From assembly GCA_030345135.1 (NCBI GenBank), contig CP128386.1:6029327-6093326 (forward strand): a DNA stretch of 64,000 nt, written 5' to 3'. Positions within the stretch are counted from its first letter, which is position 1; every line of letters starts with the position of its first letter. Both the position numbers and the translations under genes were made by a program. The notes below the pieces were generated by a model, which saw nothing but the letters and a program-made list of their open reading frames with translations, had not been told where the DNA came from and made no database searches. The DNA comes from Chitinophagaceae bacterium DXS (GTDB lineage Bacteria > Bacteroidota > Bacteroidia > Chitinophagales > Chitinophagaceae). This document shows, in pieces, positions 6,837-14,330 of this stretch.

Positions 6837-9698
6837 CTAATGCGCTGCCAGCCAGCTGTCTCCAACGCCTACCTCGGCCTCAACCGGCACATCATTCGGC
6901 AGAGGTAGTGCAATTTTCATGTTCTCCAATATCAACGGCTGAATGATGTCCAGTTCGCTCTTGACTACATCAAATACCAATTCATCATGCACCTGTAAGA
7001 TCATCCTGCTTTGCAGTTTTTCTTTCTTGATGGCTTCGTGAATTTTGATCATAGCAAGCTTGATCATATCTGCTGCCGTACCCTGGATGGGAGAGTTGAT
7101 CGCATTTCGCTCAGCAAAGCCGCGCACAGTAAAGTTGGATGAATTGATATCCCTTAGCCAGCGTTTACGTCCCATCAGCGTTTGCACATAACCATGTTCA
7201 CGCGCAAAGTTTGTGGTGTTATCCATGTATTTGGTGATGCCGATGAATTCCTTTTTGTAATTGTCGATAATTTCTTTGGCTTCGGTTCTGCTGATGCCCA
7301 GGTTGTCAGCCAGTCCAAAAGCACCTTGTCCGTATATGATACCGAAGTTTACGCTTTTTGCTTTGTAACGTTGTTCTTTTGTTACTTCACCCGGTTCAAC
7401 GCCATAAACTTTCGCTGCTGTAGCGGTGTGAATATCTATCCCTTGTTTAAATGCTTCGCACATATTGGGATCGCCACTTATCGCTGCAACGATGCGTAGT
7501 TCTATTTGCGAATAGTCGGCGCTGATCAATACATGATCACTGTTTCTGGGTATGAATGCTTTTCTTATTTCCTTGCCTCTTTCTGTCCTGATCGGAATGT
7601 TTTGAAGGTTAGGATTATTGCTGCTCAATCTGCCTGTAACCGCCACCGCCTGTGCGTAAGATGTATGCACACGACCTGTTTTGCGATTGATCATTAGCGG
7701 CAGTGCATCTACATAAGTGGACTTCAGCTTCGTCAATTCGCGGAAGGTTAGGATATCATCGACGATTGGGTTGGTTTGAGCCAATTTCAATAAAACATCC
7801 TCGCCTGTGGCATATTGGCCGGTTTTGGTTTTCTTGGCCTTAGGATCAAGTTTTAGTTTTTCAAACAATACTTCTCCTAATTGTTTAGGAGAGGCCAGGT
7901 TGAATTTAACACCCGCGCCTGCATACACATTCTGTTCAGCATCAGAAGCATCACTTTCCAATATTCTTGAATATTCTTTTAAGAAGCCTTCATCAATACG
8001 TACGCCTTCAAATTCCATATCGGTCAGTACTTTCACCAGCGGATTTTCTACTTCATAAAAAACCTTTTCTACTTCTTTAGCTTTCAGTCCCGGCTGCAAC
8101 GCATATTTCAGTTGTAAAGTAATATCCGCATCTTCCGCAGCGTAGTCTTTAATTTTTTCTACTTCCACATCGCGCATATTCCCTTGCGCCTTTCCTTTCT
8201 TGCCTATCAATTCTTCAATGTGCACAGGTTCATAATTCAGGTATTGTGCACTCAGCAAGTCCATACTGCGTCTGCCTTCCGGCTCAATAACATAGTGCGC
8301 GAGCATAGTGTCGTAAATGTTTCCGGCCAGCTCAATACCATACCATTTCAGTACCAGCAGATCATACTTTAAATTCTGTCCGATCCATGTTGTTTCGGTA
8401 CTATCAAACAATGGTTTGAAGATCTCTAATAACTGTTTTGTCTTTTCCTGATCAGCAGGTGCAGGTACATAATACGCTTCAAATGGTTTGTAGGAGAAGC
8501 TCATGCCAACAAGTTCAGCGTCGTTAGCGTCGATGTTCGTTGTTTCAGTGTCAAAGCAAATCTCTTTTTCTTTCAAAAGTTTTTGTACAAGATCCTTTGC
8601 TTTTTCATCTGTGTCGACGAGTATATATTCGTGAGGCGTATTGTTAATGTTTTTATCCGCATTAAAACCGCTCTCTACCGGTTCTGCCACTGCAGCTTTT
8701 GCGGGAGTTTTAGCAGGTACATCATTTCCAAATAAGTCCTTTTGACCGTTTTCTTTTGGTTCGGTTGTAGCTGCAAACATTTCGGTCTGAACAGCAACCG
8801 TGGTAGATTGAAACACATTGAATTCATCACCAAGAATGCGTTTGCCAAGCGTTTTGAATTCAAGCTCCGTAAATACTTCAATCAGGTCTACCTTATTCCA
8901 TTCTTTGATCTTATAATCTTCTTCATGGAACTGTACGGGTGCATCGGTAATGATTGTCGCCAGTTTCTTGCTCAATAGCGCAGATTCTTTTCCATTGCGA
9001 ACCTTTTCTCCCAGGGCGCCTTTTATGTTGTCAGCATTGGCAATAACGTTTTCAAGTGTGCTGTACTCTTTCAACAACTTGGCAGCAGTTTTTTCTCCAA
9101 CACCAGGAATGCCCGGAATATTATCTACGGCATCACCCATCAGGCCAAGGATATCCACTACCTGCTCAACGCGTTCTATGCTCCATTTGTCACACACTTT
9201 TTGCGCATCCAATATTTCAACATCACCGCCCTGGTAACCGGGTTTATAGATAAATACATTCTTGTGGATCAAGAGTTGGCCATAGTCTTTATCAGGCGTA
9301 ACCATGTATACTTCATAACCCTGGTCTGCAGCCTGCCAGGCAAGTGTTCCGATAACATCATCAGCTTCATATCCATCAACTTCTACAACAGGAATATTGA
9401 AACCTTTGATGATCTTTTTGATATCGTCTAATGAATCAAGCAGATCCTCGGGCGCTTCCTGCCGGTTGGCCTTATATTCAACAAACTCTGTGTGTCTTTC
9501 AGTTGGTGCGTGTGTGTCAAAACATACAGCGAGGTGCGTAGGTTTTTCTTTATTGATCAGGTCGTATAATGTATTGGTAAAACCGAACTGAGCGTTGGTA
9601 TTGCGACCTTTAGATGTAATACGCGGATTGCGGATCAACGCATAATACGCACGATATATCAGTGCCAGTGCATCTAGCAGGAAGAGTTTTTTTGCCAT
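6837..9698 (-). CDS. polA: DNA polymerase I
   Basis: 953 residues, full length. N-terminal 5'-3' nuclease domain (1 to about 290, starting KKLFLLDALALIYRAYYAL, with DGYEADDVIGTLA and the helix-hairpin-helix GIPGVGEKTAAKLL). A 3'-5' exonuclease domain follows with an intact DEDDy start (FDTETTN) and YAAEDADIT, so proofreading should be active. Polymerase domain carries DYSQIELR (near 730) and VHDELVF (near 900). Repairs DNA and matures Okazaki fragments. The stop codon is followed after four bases by TTGAAAA-type heptads. Confidence 0.98.
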   Translation of the reverse strand: MAKKLFLLDALALIYRAYYALIRNPRITSKGRNTNAQFGFTNTLYDLINKEKPTHLAVCFDTHAPTERHTEFVEYKANRQEAPEDLLDSLDDIKKIIKGFNIPVVEVDGYEADDVIGTLAWQAADQGYEVYMVTPDKDYGQLLIHKNVFIYKPGYQGGDVEILDAQKVCDKWSIERVEQVVDILGLMGDAVDNIPGIPGVGEKTAAKLLKEYSTLENVIANADNIKGALGEKVRNGKESALLSKKLATIITDAPVQFHEEDYKIKEWNKVDLIEVFTELEFKTLGKRILGDEFNVFQSTTVAVQTEMFAATTEPKENGQKDLFGNDVPAKTPAKAAVAEPVESGFNADKNINNTPHEYILVDTDEKAKDLVQKLLKEKEICFDTETTNIDANDAELVGMSFSYKPFEAYYVPAPADQEKTKQLLEIFKPLFDSTETTWIGQNLKYDLLVLKWYGIELAGNIYDTMLAHYVIEPEGRRSMDLLSAQYLNYEPVHIEELIGKKGKAQGNMRDVEVEKIKDYAAEDADITLQLKYALQPGLKAKEVEKVFYEVENPLVKVLTDMEFEGVRIDEGFLKEYSRILESDASDAEQNVYAGAGVKFNLASPKQLGEVLFEKLKLDPKAKKTKTGQYATGEDVLLKLAQTNPIVDDILTFRELTKLKSTYVDALPLMINRKTGRVHTSYAQAVAVTGRLSSNNPNLQNIPIRTERGKEIRKAFIPRNSDHVLISADYSQIELRIVAAISGDPNMCEAFKQGIDIHTATAAKVYGVEPGEVTKEQRYKAKSVNFGIIYGQGAFGLADNLGISRTEAKEIIDNYKKEFIGITKYMDNTTNFAREHGYVQTLMGRKRWLRDINSSNFTVRGFAERNAINSPIQGTAADMIKLAMIKIHEAIKKEKLQSRMILQVHDELVFDVVKSELDIIQPLILENMKIALPLPNDVPVEAEVGVGDSWLAAH

Positions 9699-9724
9699 GC
9701 GGCTAAGTTAATGATTTGGACCGG

Positions 9725-9832
9725 AAAAGACAGTAAGATCGTAAGACGGGGAAGACATGTAAGACACGTAAGACACGTAAGACAGTAAGATCGTAAGATT
9801 GTAAGACCGTAAGATGTGTAAAAGTTATGTGA
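9725..9832 (+). repeat. GTAAGAC octamer array (left arm)
   Basis: About a dozen units of GTAAGAC plus one or two variable bases, between the polA start and a 101-bp tandem repeat. Its reverse complement occurs at 10257-10345, so the two arms bracket the tandem repeat. Confidence 0.85.
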
Positions 9833-9836
9833 GTGC

Positions 9837-10209
9837 ATCTTGCGATGGATTGTCTTGACCTGGATTTGTTGGATTTAGGAATTGACGGGATTATTGATTG
9901 GGAAAGATGGAGGATAATTTCGATTTGAATGTACTCGATCTTGCTATGGATTGTCTTGACCGGGATTTGTTGGATTTAGGAATTGACGGGATTATTGATT
10001 GGGAAAGATGGAGGATAATTTCGATTTGAATGTAGTCGATCTTGCTATGGATTGTCTTGACCTGGATTTGTTGGATTTAGGGATTGACGGGATTATTGAT
10101 TGGGAATGAAGGATGATGATTTTGATTTGATTGTTGCGCATCTTGCAATGGATTGTCTTGACCGGGATTGATGGGATTTAAGGATTGGCAGGATTTAGAT
10201 GCAGATTGA
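9837..10209. repeat. 101-bp tandem repeat, about 3.7 copies
   Basis: Unit boundaries, taken at ATCTTGC, lie at 9837, 9938, 10039 and 10140, an exact 101-bp period. Copies 1-2 are nearly identical; copies 3-4 diverge toward their ends. Inside each unit GGATTTGTT/GGATTTAGG/ATTGACGGG words repeat at about 9 bases. A related phrase follows the amidohydrolase stop codon at 30020-30054, so this is a dispersed family. No conserved ORF: 101 is not a multiple of 3 and the short ORFs differ between copies. Confidence 0.9.
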
Positions 10210-10256
10210 TTTTTTATTTCTTATACGTCTTAAGATATTACGCATCTTGTGGTTTT

Positions 10257-10345
10257 TCCTTCTTACACGTTTTATATGTTTTACGCGTCTTACATGTCTT
10301 ACGGGTCTTACGATCTTACTGTCTTACGTGTCTTACGGTCTTACT
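10257..10345 (-). repeat. GTAAGAC octamer array (right arm, minus sense)
   Basis: Read on the minus strand this is GTAAGACC, GTAAGACAC, GTAAGACA, GTAAGATC and further units. It starts inside the CYTH gene: the stop codon TAA (10341-10343) is part of the first unit. Confidence 0.85.
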
Positions 10346-10859
10346 CTCTTCCCACCATGTCGCTGTAGCTGTTTTGAATAAGGTCTTCTTCTTTTATTCC
10401 GAAGGCTTCCATTAACTGTTGGCATTGTTGATGAAGTTCCTCTACAGTTTTGTTGGGGGCGGTGATGTTGCCGGCTTCAATTTCAACAAAGCTGCCGAGG
10501 GTTTCAAGCTCGTCAAGATGGATTTTTACGTTGTCAAGAAAAAAGATCTTTCTTTTTTTCTCAACGATGACTTTTACGCCAAGTGCATTTTGAAGCAGTA
10601 GTTCCAGTTCGGGACCTTGTGCAATTTTTACCAGGTCAAAATCGGACTGCTTGGGACCGGCCTGGTCGTTCCGCTGATAGAAAATAAGGCTGTTTTCAAT
10701 GTTGCCCTGCCGCAGTTTAAGGCGGCCGTTCGGAACATTAAAATAGGTGTCTTTTTGATGATCAGTACCTTTGAAAACTGCATTGTGTTGCAACAAAAAT
10801 GCTTCCACCTTTTCGGGATGGAAGCATCTTGCTTTTATTTCAACATTAATATGTTTCAT
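10341..10859 (-). CDS. CYTH domain protein (class IV adenylate cyclase / thiamine-triphosphatase-like)
   Basis: 172 residues, single CYTH triphosphate-tunnel domain. The N-terminal signature is NVEIKAR (residues 5-11), a variant of ExExK with Asn in place of the first Glu; other basic and acidic strand residues (GRLKLRQG, HLDELETLGSFVEIE) match the CyaB type. The fold hydrolyses or cyclises triphosphate substrates; the actual substrate here is unknown. Starts 11 bases downstream of the preceding gene on the same strand, so they are probably one operon. Confidence 0.8.
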   Translation of the reverse strand: MKHINVEIKARCFHPEKVEAFLLQHNAVFKGTDHQKDTYFNVPNGRLKLRQGNIENSLIFYQRNDQAGPKQSDFDLVKIAQGPELELLLQNALGVKVIVEKKRKIFFLDNVKIHLDELETLGSFVEIEAGNITAPNKTVEELHQQCQQLMEAFGIKEEDLIQNSYSDMVGRE

Positions 10860-10870
10860 GGAAATTGATG

Positions 10871-11332
10871 TTAAGCCATTTCCATTTTGGATTTTTTGGT
10901 TGATTTTGTTTTTGCAGGGGCAGGAACAACCTCTTCAATCACATCCAGTTTCTGAAATCGCATTGCTGTCCAAACATGGTCCAGTGTTACCTGAATGGCA
11001 GCCTCATAGCTGTTATCACTCAAGATCTGCCAACTGCAGTCCCTGTTAAGATCGCTGGCGATTTTGCTGGCAGCTTTAGGATAAGCCACCCATAACTTGC
11101 TTTCACTATGTAGCGCCGGAAACACTTCTTTTAGAATTGTACACATCTGGTTCTGATTGACGGCAAAAACCAGTGCGAAATCAATTTTTTTACTTTTTAA
11201 TAACGGCGTAACATTCTTTGAGTACGATAACTTAACAAATTGCTTTTCAATGGATGATGGAAGACCTTGAATAAGGATATTCTTCTCATCCTGAATCTGC
11301 AACTTTTCAAACAAACTTTGCTGTGTAGACAT
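10871..11332 (-). CDS. DUF3052-like protein
   Basis: 153 residues, soluble. The stretch LWVAYPKAASKIASDLNRD followed by SWQIL and VTLDHVWTAMRFQKLD is the pattern of small DUF3052-type proteins of unknown function. Ends in a Lys/Ala/Pro-rich tail. A minus-strand -7 element (TACCTTTG, complement of 11371-11378) lies 39 bases before the start. First gene of a two-gene operon with the CYTH protein. Confidence 0.6.
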   Translation of the reverse strand: MSTQQSLFEKLQIQDEKNILIQGLPSSIEKQFVKLSYSKNVTPLLKSKKIDFALVFAVNQNQMCTILKEVFPALHSESKLWVAYPKAASKIASDLNRDCSWQILSDNSYEAAIQVTLDHVWTAMRFQKLDVIEEVVPAPAKTKSTKKSKMEMA

Positions 11333-11406
11333 CCTTAAAAAATAATTGAGGTTTTTAAAGAATCGGAGTGCAAAGGTAAAAAATCCTGCTGGTAGATACT
11401 AAAAAA

Positions 11407-11434
11407 AGCCCACCTTTTTTCGAAAAAGTGGGCT
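11407..11434 (-). terminator. intrinsic terminator after M48 gene
   Basis: AGCCCAC (11407-11413) pairs with GTGGGCT (11428-11434), extended by a T/A stretch; on the minus strand it runs into seven U. Sits 25 bases after the M48 stop codon. Confidence 0.85.
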
Positions 11435-11458
11435 GTCTGCTTAAGTTTTAGCGTTTTT

Positions 11459-12274
11459 TTATTTAGTTACAGGCTTATAGTACTGTAAAGCTTCAGGCAT
11501 TAATTGCTCCAACTTTTGAATTCTGTCCTGATCGCTGGGGTGATCGCTCAAAAATACCGGAGGTTTTTCACCACCAAGATTCGCCATTCTTGTCCAGAAA
11601 GGAATAGCTTCTTTCGGATTATAGCCGGCCATCGCGGCGAATATCAAACCATAGTGGTCAGCCTCTGTTTCCTGCTTTCTTGAATTAGGAAGCAAAACAC
11701 CTACTTGCGCTGTAGGCGCATAAACCTGGTTAAAAATATTGACTGCCTGCGGATTATTGCTCATGGAAAAAGCTGCCGATCCTACTTCCTGTATTCCTGC
11801 CGCCAATAATTGCTCGCTCATTCGTTCTCTCCCGTGTCCTGCGACTGCGTGAGTAATTTCATGACCAAGCACAATTGCTAACGCGGCCTCATTTTGTGTG
11901 ATGGGTAAAATACCTGTATATACCACTACTTTTCCGCCGGGCATACACCATGCGTTTACTTCCTTGCTGTCAACGAGATTAAACTCCCATTGATAGCCCT
12001 TTAATACATCGCCCTGACCTTTTTGTGTATAATACTGTGTAATGGCATTGGCAATTCTTGTACCTACGCGCCTTACCATTTCTGCGTCCTTACTTGTTGT
12101 TGCGGGAACTACTTTGCTTGTAGCGAGGAATTGCTTGTATTGGGTTACTGCTGTTGCCTGCATTTGCTCTTCTGACACTAAAGACAACTGGTTTCTTCCG
12201 GTAATTGCATTCCTGCTGCAACCTGCAATAATCATTGCTGCAATACACGGAATAAATAACATTTTCCTGTTCAT
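11459..12274 (-). CDS. M48-family zinc metalloprotease lipoprotein
   Basis: 271 residues. Lipoprotein signal MNRKMLFIPCIAAMIIAGCS with Cys19. Zinc motif HEITH at 138-142 and third ligand Glu204 in QETEADHYGL, the Ste24/BepA/LoiP type. Such periplasmic proteases degrade misfolded outer-membrane proteins. Length fits the short, single-domain members. Minus-strand -7 element TACCTTTG (complement of 12326-12333) precedes it. Single-gene unit with its own terminator. Confidence 0.9.
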   Translation of the reverse strand: MNRKMLFIPCIAAMIIAGCSRNAITGRNQLSLVSEEQMQATAVTQYKQFLATSKVVPATTSKDAEMVRRVGTRIANAITQYYTQKGQGDVLKGYQWEFNLVDSKEVNAWCMPGGKVVVYTGILPITQNEAALAIVLGHEITHAVAGHGRERMSEQLLAAGIQEVGSAAFSMSNNPQAVNIFNQVYAPTAQVGVLLPNSRKQETEADHYGLIFAAMAGYNPKEAIPFWTRMANLGGEKPPVFLSDHPSDQDRIQKLEQLMPEALQYYKPVTK

Positions 12275-12339
12275 AAGAATTTAATGTTTTAAGGAGTATA
12301 ATTCAATATCTATACCAAAGGGCTGCAAAGGTAGGATTT

Positions 12340-12440
12340 CGATGTTAGATGTATGATGTTAGATGTACGATGTTGGGTTAGGCTTAAGGTGTGTGAGGTA
12401 TAAGGTATCAGGTATCAGGTGTGAGGTATCAGGTATTGGT
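12340..12440 (+). repeat. GATGTTA and GGTATCA heptad arrays (left arm)
   Basis: Heptads GATGTTA, GATGTAT, GATGTAC (12340-12374) followed by GGTATAA, GGTATCA, GGTGTGA (12390-12440). The GATGTTA part recurs in reverse at 12555-12589, so the arms bracket the plsY terminator. The same pair of families, in the same order, follows the fkbM-like gene at 38335-38420. Confidence 0.85.
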
Positions 12441-12483
12441 TAATGCGGCTAGGTCTTGCAAAGTTTTTTTACAAAATGCAAAT

Positions 12484-12508
12484 AAAAAAAGACGGCGTAA
12501 AGCCGTCC
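12484..12508 (-). terminator. intrinsic terminator after plsY
   Basis: GACGGC (12491-12496) pairs with GCCGTC (12502-12507); on the minus strand the stem is followed by seven U. About 80 bases after the plsY stop codon, beyond the GATGTTA-type array. Confidence 0.8.
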
Positions 12509-12554
12509 TTCAATTCAATTATGTAGAAAAAATCTTCTAAAGTCTGTCATAACA

Positions 12555-12589
12555 TCCACACATCGTACACCGTACATCTAACATCTAAA
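12555..12589 (-). repeat. TTAGATG heptad array after plsY
   Basis: On the minus strand the plsY stop TAA is followed after one base by TTAGATG, TTAGATG, TACGGTG, TACGATG, an almost perfect 7-base period. Matches the array after the fkbM-like gene. Confidence 0.85.
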
Positions 12590-13243
12590 TTACTCCCCTC
12601 TTCTCCTCTGTCGCCTCCTGTCCCTGTACTTGAGAATGGGAACTTTGCTTTCGGTGCCGTTGATAAGCCGGTTGATATTTTTTTGATGGGTAAGAATCAC
12701 CATTAGTGCAACGAGAACAGAAAATATTCTGTAAAGTGTCACGTCATCGTTGAATATAAAAAGAATGAATATCGCAAATGCGATGCTGGAAAGTATGGAA
12801 CTAAGAGAAACAAATCTTGTCAGGTATAAAACCAACAGGAAAACACCCACACAGCATACAGCTACCAATGGTTGCATCGCCACGATCATGCCGAACAAAG
12901 TGGCTACACCCTTTCCTCCTTTAAAATTAGCCCAGATAGGAAAAATATGACCAAGTACTGCAGCAAGCCCAAGACCGATCATCAGGTTGGTACGGTCCCA
13001 TTCGCTGTGCATATAAAATGGAAGGAAAATATACAATGAAGTGGCTGCTACACCTTTCAGCATATCTATTACCATTACGAAAGTGCCCCATTTGCTGCCC
13101 AACACACGGTAGGTATTGGTAGCGCCTGCATTGCCGCTTCCGTAGTCTCTTATGTCGATCCCAAAGAATCTTTGACTTACCCAAACAGAGGTAGGAATAG
13201 ATCCAATCAGGTATGCTAACACAATAAGTAGAAGTTCCTTCAT
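12590..13243 (-). CDS. plsY: glycerol-3-phosphate acyltransferase PlsY
   Basis: 217 residues from the ATG at 13243 (MKELLLIVLAYLIGSIPTS), chosen because this is the family's conserved start; upstream in-frame codons do not match. Multi-pass inner-membrane enzyme with the active-site motifs GSIPTS, GSGNAGATN and GGKGVAT. Transfers the acyl group from acyl-phosphate to glycerol-3-phosphate, the first step of phospholipid synthesis. Arg-rich C-terminal tail (RRQRRRGE). Followed by prmA upstream in the same direction with a 75-base gap. Confidence 0.95.
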   Translation of the reverse strand: MKELLLIVLAYLIGSIPTSVWVSQRFFGIDIRDYGSGNAGATNTYRVLGSKWGTFVMVIDMLKGVAATSLYIFLPFYMHSEWDRTNLMIGLGLAAVLGHIFPIWANFKGGKGVATLFGMIVAMQPLVAVCCVGVFLLVLYLTRFVSLSSILSSIAFAIFILFIFNDDVTLYRIFSVLVALMVILTHQKNINRLINGTESKVPILKYRDRRRQRRRGE

Positions 13244-13318
13244 TGGTACATTGGTTAAAGTTGGATAACAAATATAGGTGTATCGGTCCTTAAAACCGAA
13301 TTTCAGCATCGGTATTTA

Positions 13319-14137
13319 TCAGGATTTAGCCTTAAAAACCATACAAATCCATTGTTTTTTTGAATTAGTGGTGAGATGCGTTATATCGTATTTTTTTAAT
13401 GCGTCTGATATTTCGCTTTCATCCTCAACAAGTAAACCGCTCAACAGAAGATGACCTGAAGTGCTGAGCTGAGTTATCAGCGCATCGAGGTTGGATAGAA
13501 TAATATTTTTGTTAATATTAGCCAGGATCACGTCATACTGTTTGCCTGTAACTGCTGTATCTGCCAGTTGCAGTGTAACGTTACCGCAGTTGTTTTTTTC
13601 TACATTTTCAGTTGCATTCTCAATGCTCCATTCGTCATTATCTATGGCGTATACAGATGCCGCACCCAGTTTGTCCGCAAGTATTGCAAGAATGCCGGTG
13701 CCTGTACCAAAATCAAATACAGTTTTTTGATCAATATCGAGTTTGCCCATTTCCTCAATCATCATAAAAGTTGTTGCATGATGGCCTGTGCCGAAGCTCA
13801 TCTTCGGAGTGATCAGAATTTCGTGCTGAACATCTTTGATCGGCTCATGAAAATCCGCACGTATCGCAACAAAATCGTTTACAACAACCGGATCAAAATT
13901 CGATTCCCACACCTTGTTCCAGTTTTGCTTTTCAATTGTTTCAGATATGTAGGAGAGCTGGTAAACAGCAAGTACATCGGCCAGCGCTTCCTCTGAAAAA
14001 AGATCACGGGAAATAAAAGCTTTCATACTGGTTTCTTCTTCCACAAATCCTTCATAGCCTTCATTGCTTAATAATGCGACCAATATTTCCTTTTGCTCTT
14101 CCGTTACCGGTTGAATGGTTACCTGAATGTAGTTCAT
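13319..14137 (-). CDS. prmA: ribosomal protein L11 methyltransferase PrmA
   Basis: 272 residues from the ATG at 14137 (MNYIQVTIQP); 28 codons further upstream are open but run into a terminator hairpin. N-terminal substrate domain, then a Rossmann methyltransferase with FGTGHHATT and VFDFGTGTGILAI (SAM binding) and ILANINKNI (motif IV, NxxxN). Trimethylates ribosomal protein L11. Somewhat shorter than the E. coli protein, as usual in this phylum. Confidence 0.93.
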   Translation of the reverse strand: MNYIQVTIQPVTEEQKEILVALLSNEGYEGFVEEETSMKAFISRDLFSEEALADVLAVYQLSYISETIEKQNWNKVWESNFDPVVVNDFVAIRADFHEPIKDVQHEILITPKMSFGTGHHATTFMMIEEMGKLDIDQKTVFDFGTGTGILAILADKLGAASVYAIDNDEWSIENATENVEKNNCGNVTLQLADTAVTGKQYDVILANINKNIILSNLDALITQLSTSGHLLLSGLLVEDESEISDALKKYDITHLTTNSKKQWICMVFKAKS

Positions 14138-14207
14138 AGTATAGTGTGTTATACGTGATGGGTTGATACAATCGAATTGTATATGATGATGGCCGTTTTT
14201 ATTAACG

Positions 14208-14237
14208 AAACAGGCTAACATTTTTGTTAGCCTGTTT
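14208..14237 (-). terminator. hairpin between pnp and prmA
   Basis: Perfect 13-bp stem (14208-14220 with 14225-14237) and 4-base loop, about 95 bases after the pnp stop. It lies between pnp and prmA on the minus strand and probably ends pnp transcription, though its U-run on that strand is weak; the T-richer flank is on the plus strand. Confidence 0.7.
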
Positions 14238-14279
14238 GTTGAGTTTTATTTGAATAAGCTGATCGTGTAAGTCATATGA

Positions 14280-14328
14280 TATCCGGCATCGCCTGAAACG
14301 TATAACGCACAACGTTCAACTTATAACA
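14280..14328 (-). repeat. GTTGTAC-type heptad array after pnp
   Basis: Read on the minus strand, three bases after the pnp stop codon: GTTATAA, GTTGAAC, GTTGTGC, GTTATAC, GTTTCAG. Same family as the array after the thioredoxin-like gene (27170-27208). Confidence 0.8.
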
Positions 14329-14330
14329 TT

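Noticed and set aside
9946-10110. Short ORFs (MDCLDRDLLDLG...) inside the 101-bp repeats
   Set aside because: They differ in length and frame between copies (28 versus 21 codons) and have no promoter; treated as non-coding repeat.
10185-10415. Leu/Tyr/Arg-rich plus-strand ORF
   Set aside because: It is a translation of the GTCTTAC array and overlaps the CYTH gene.
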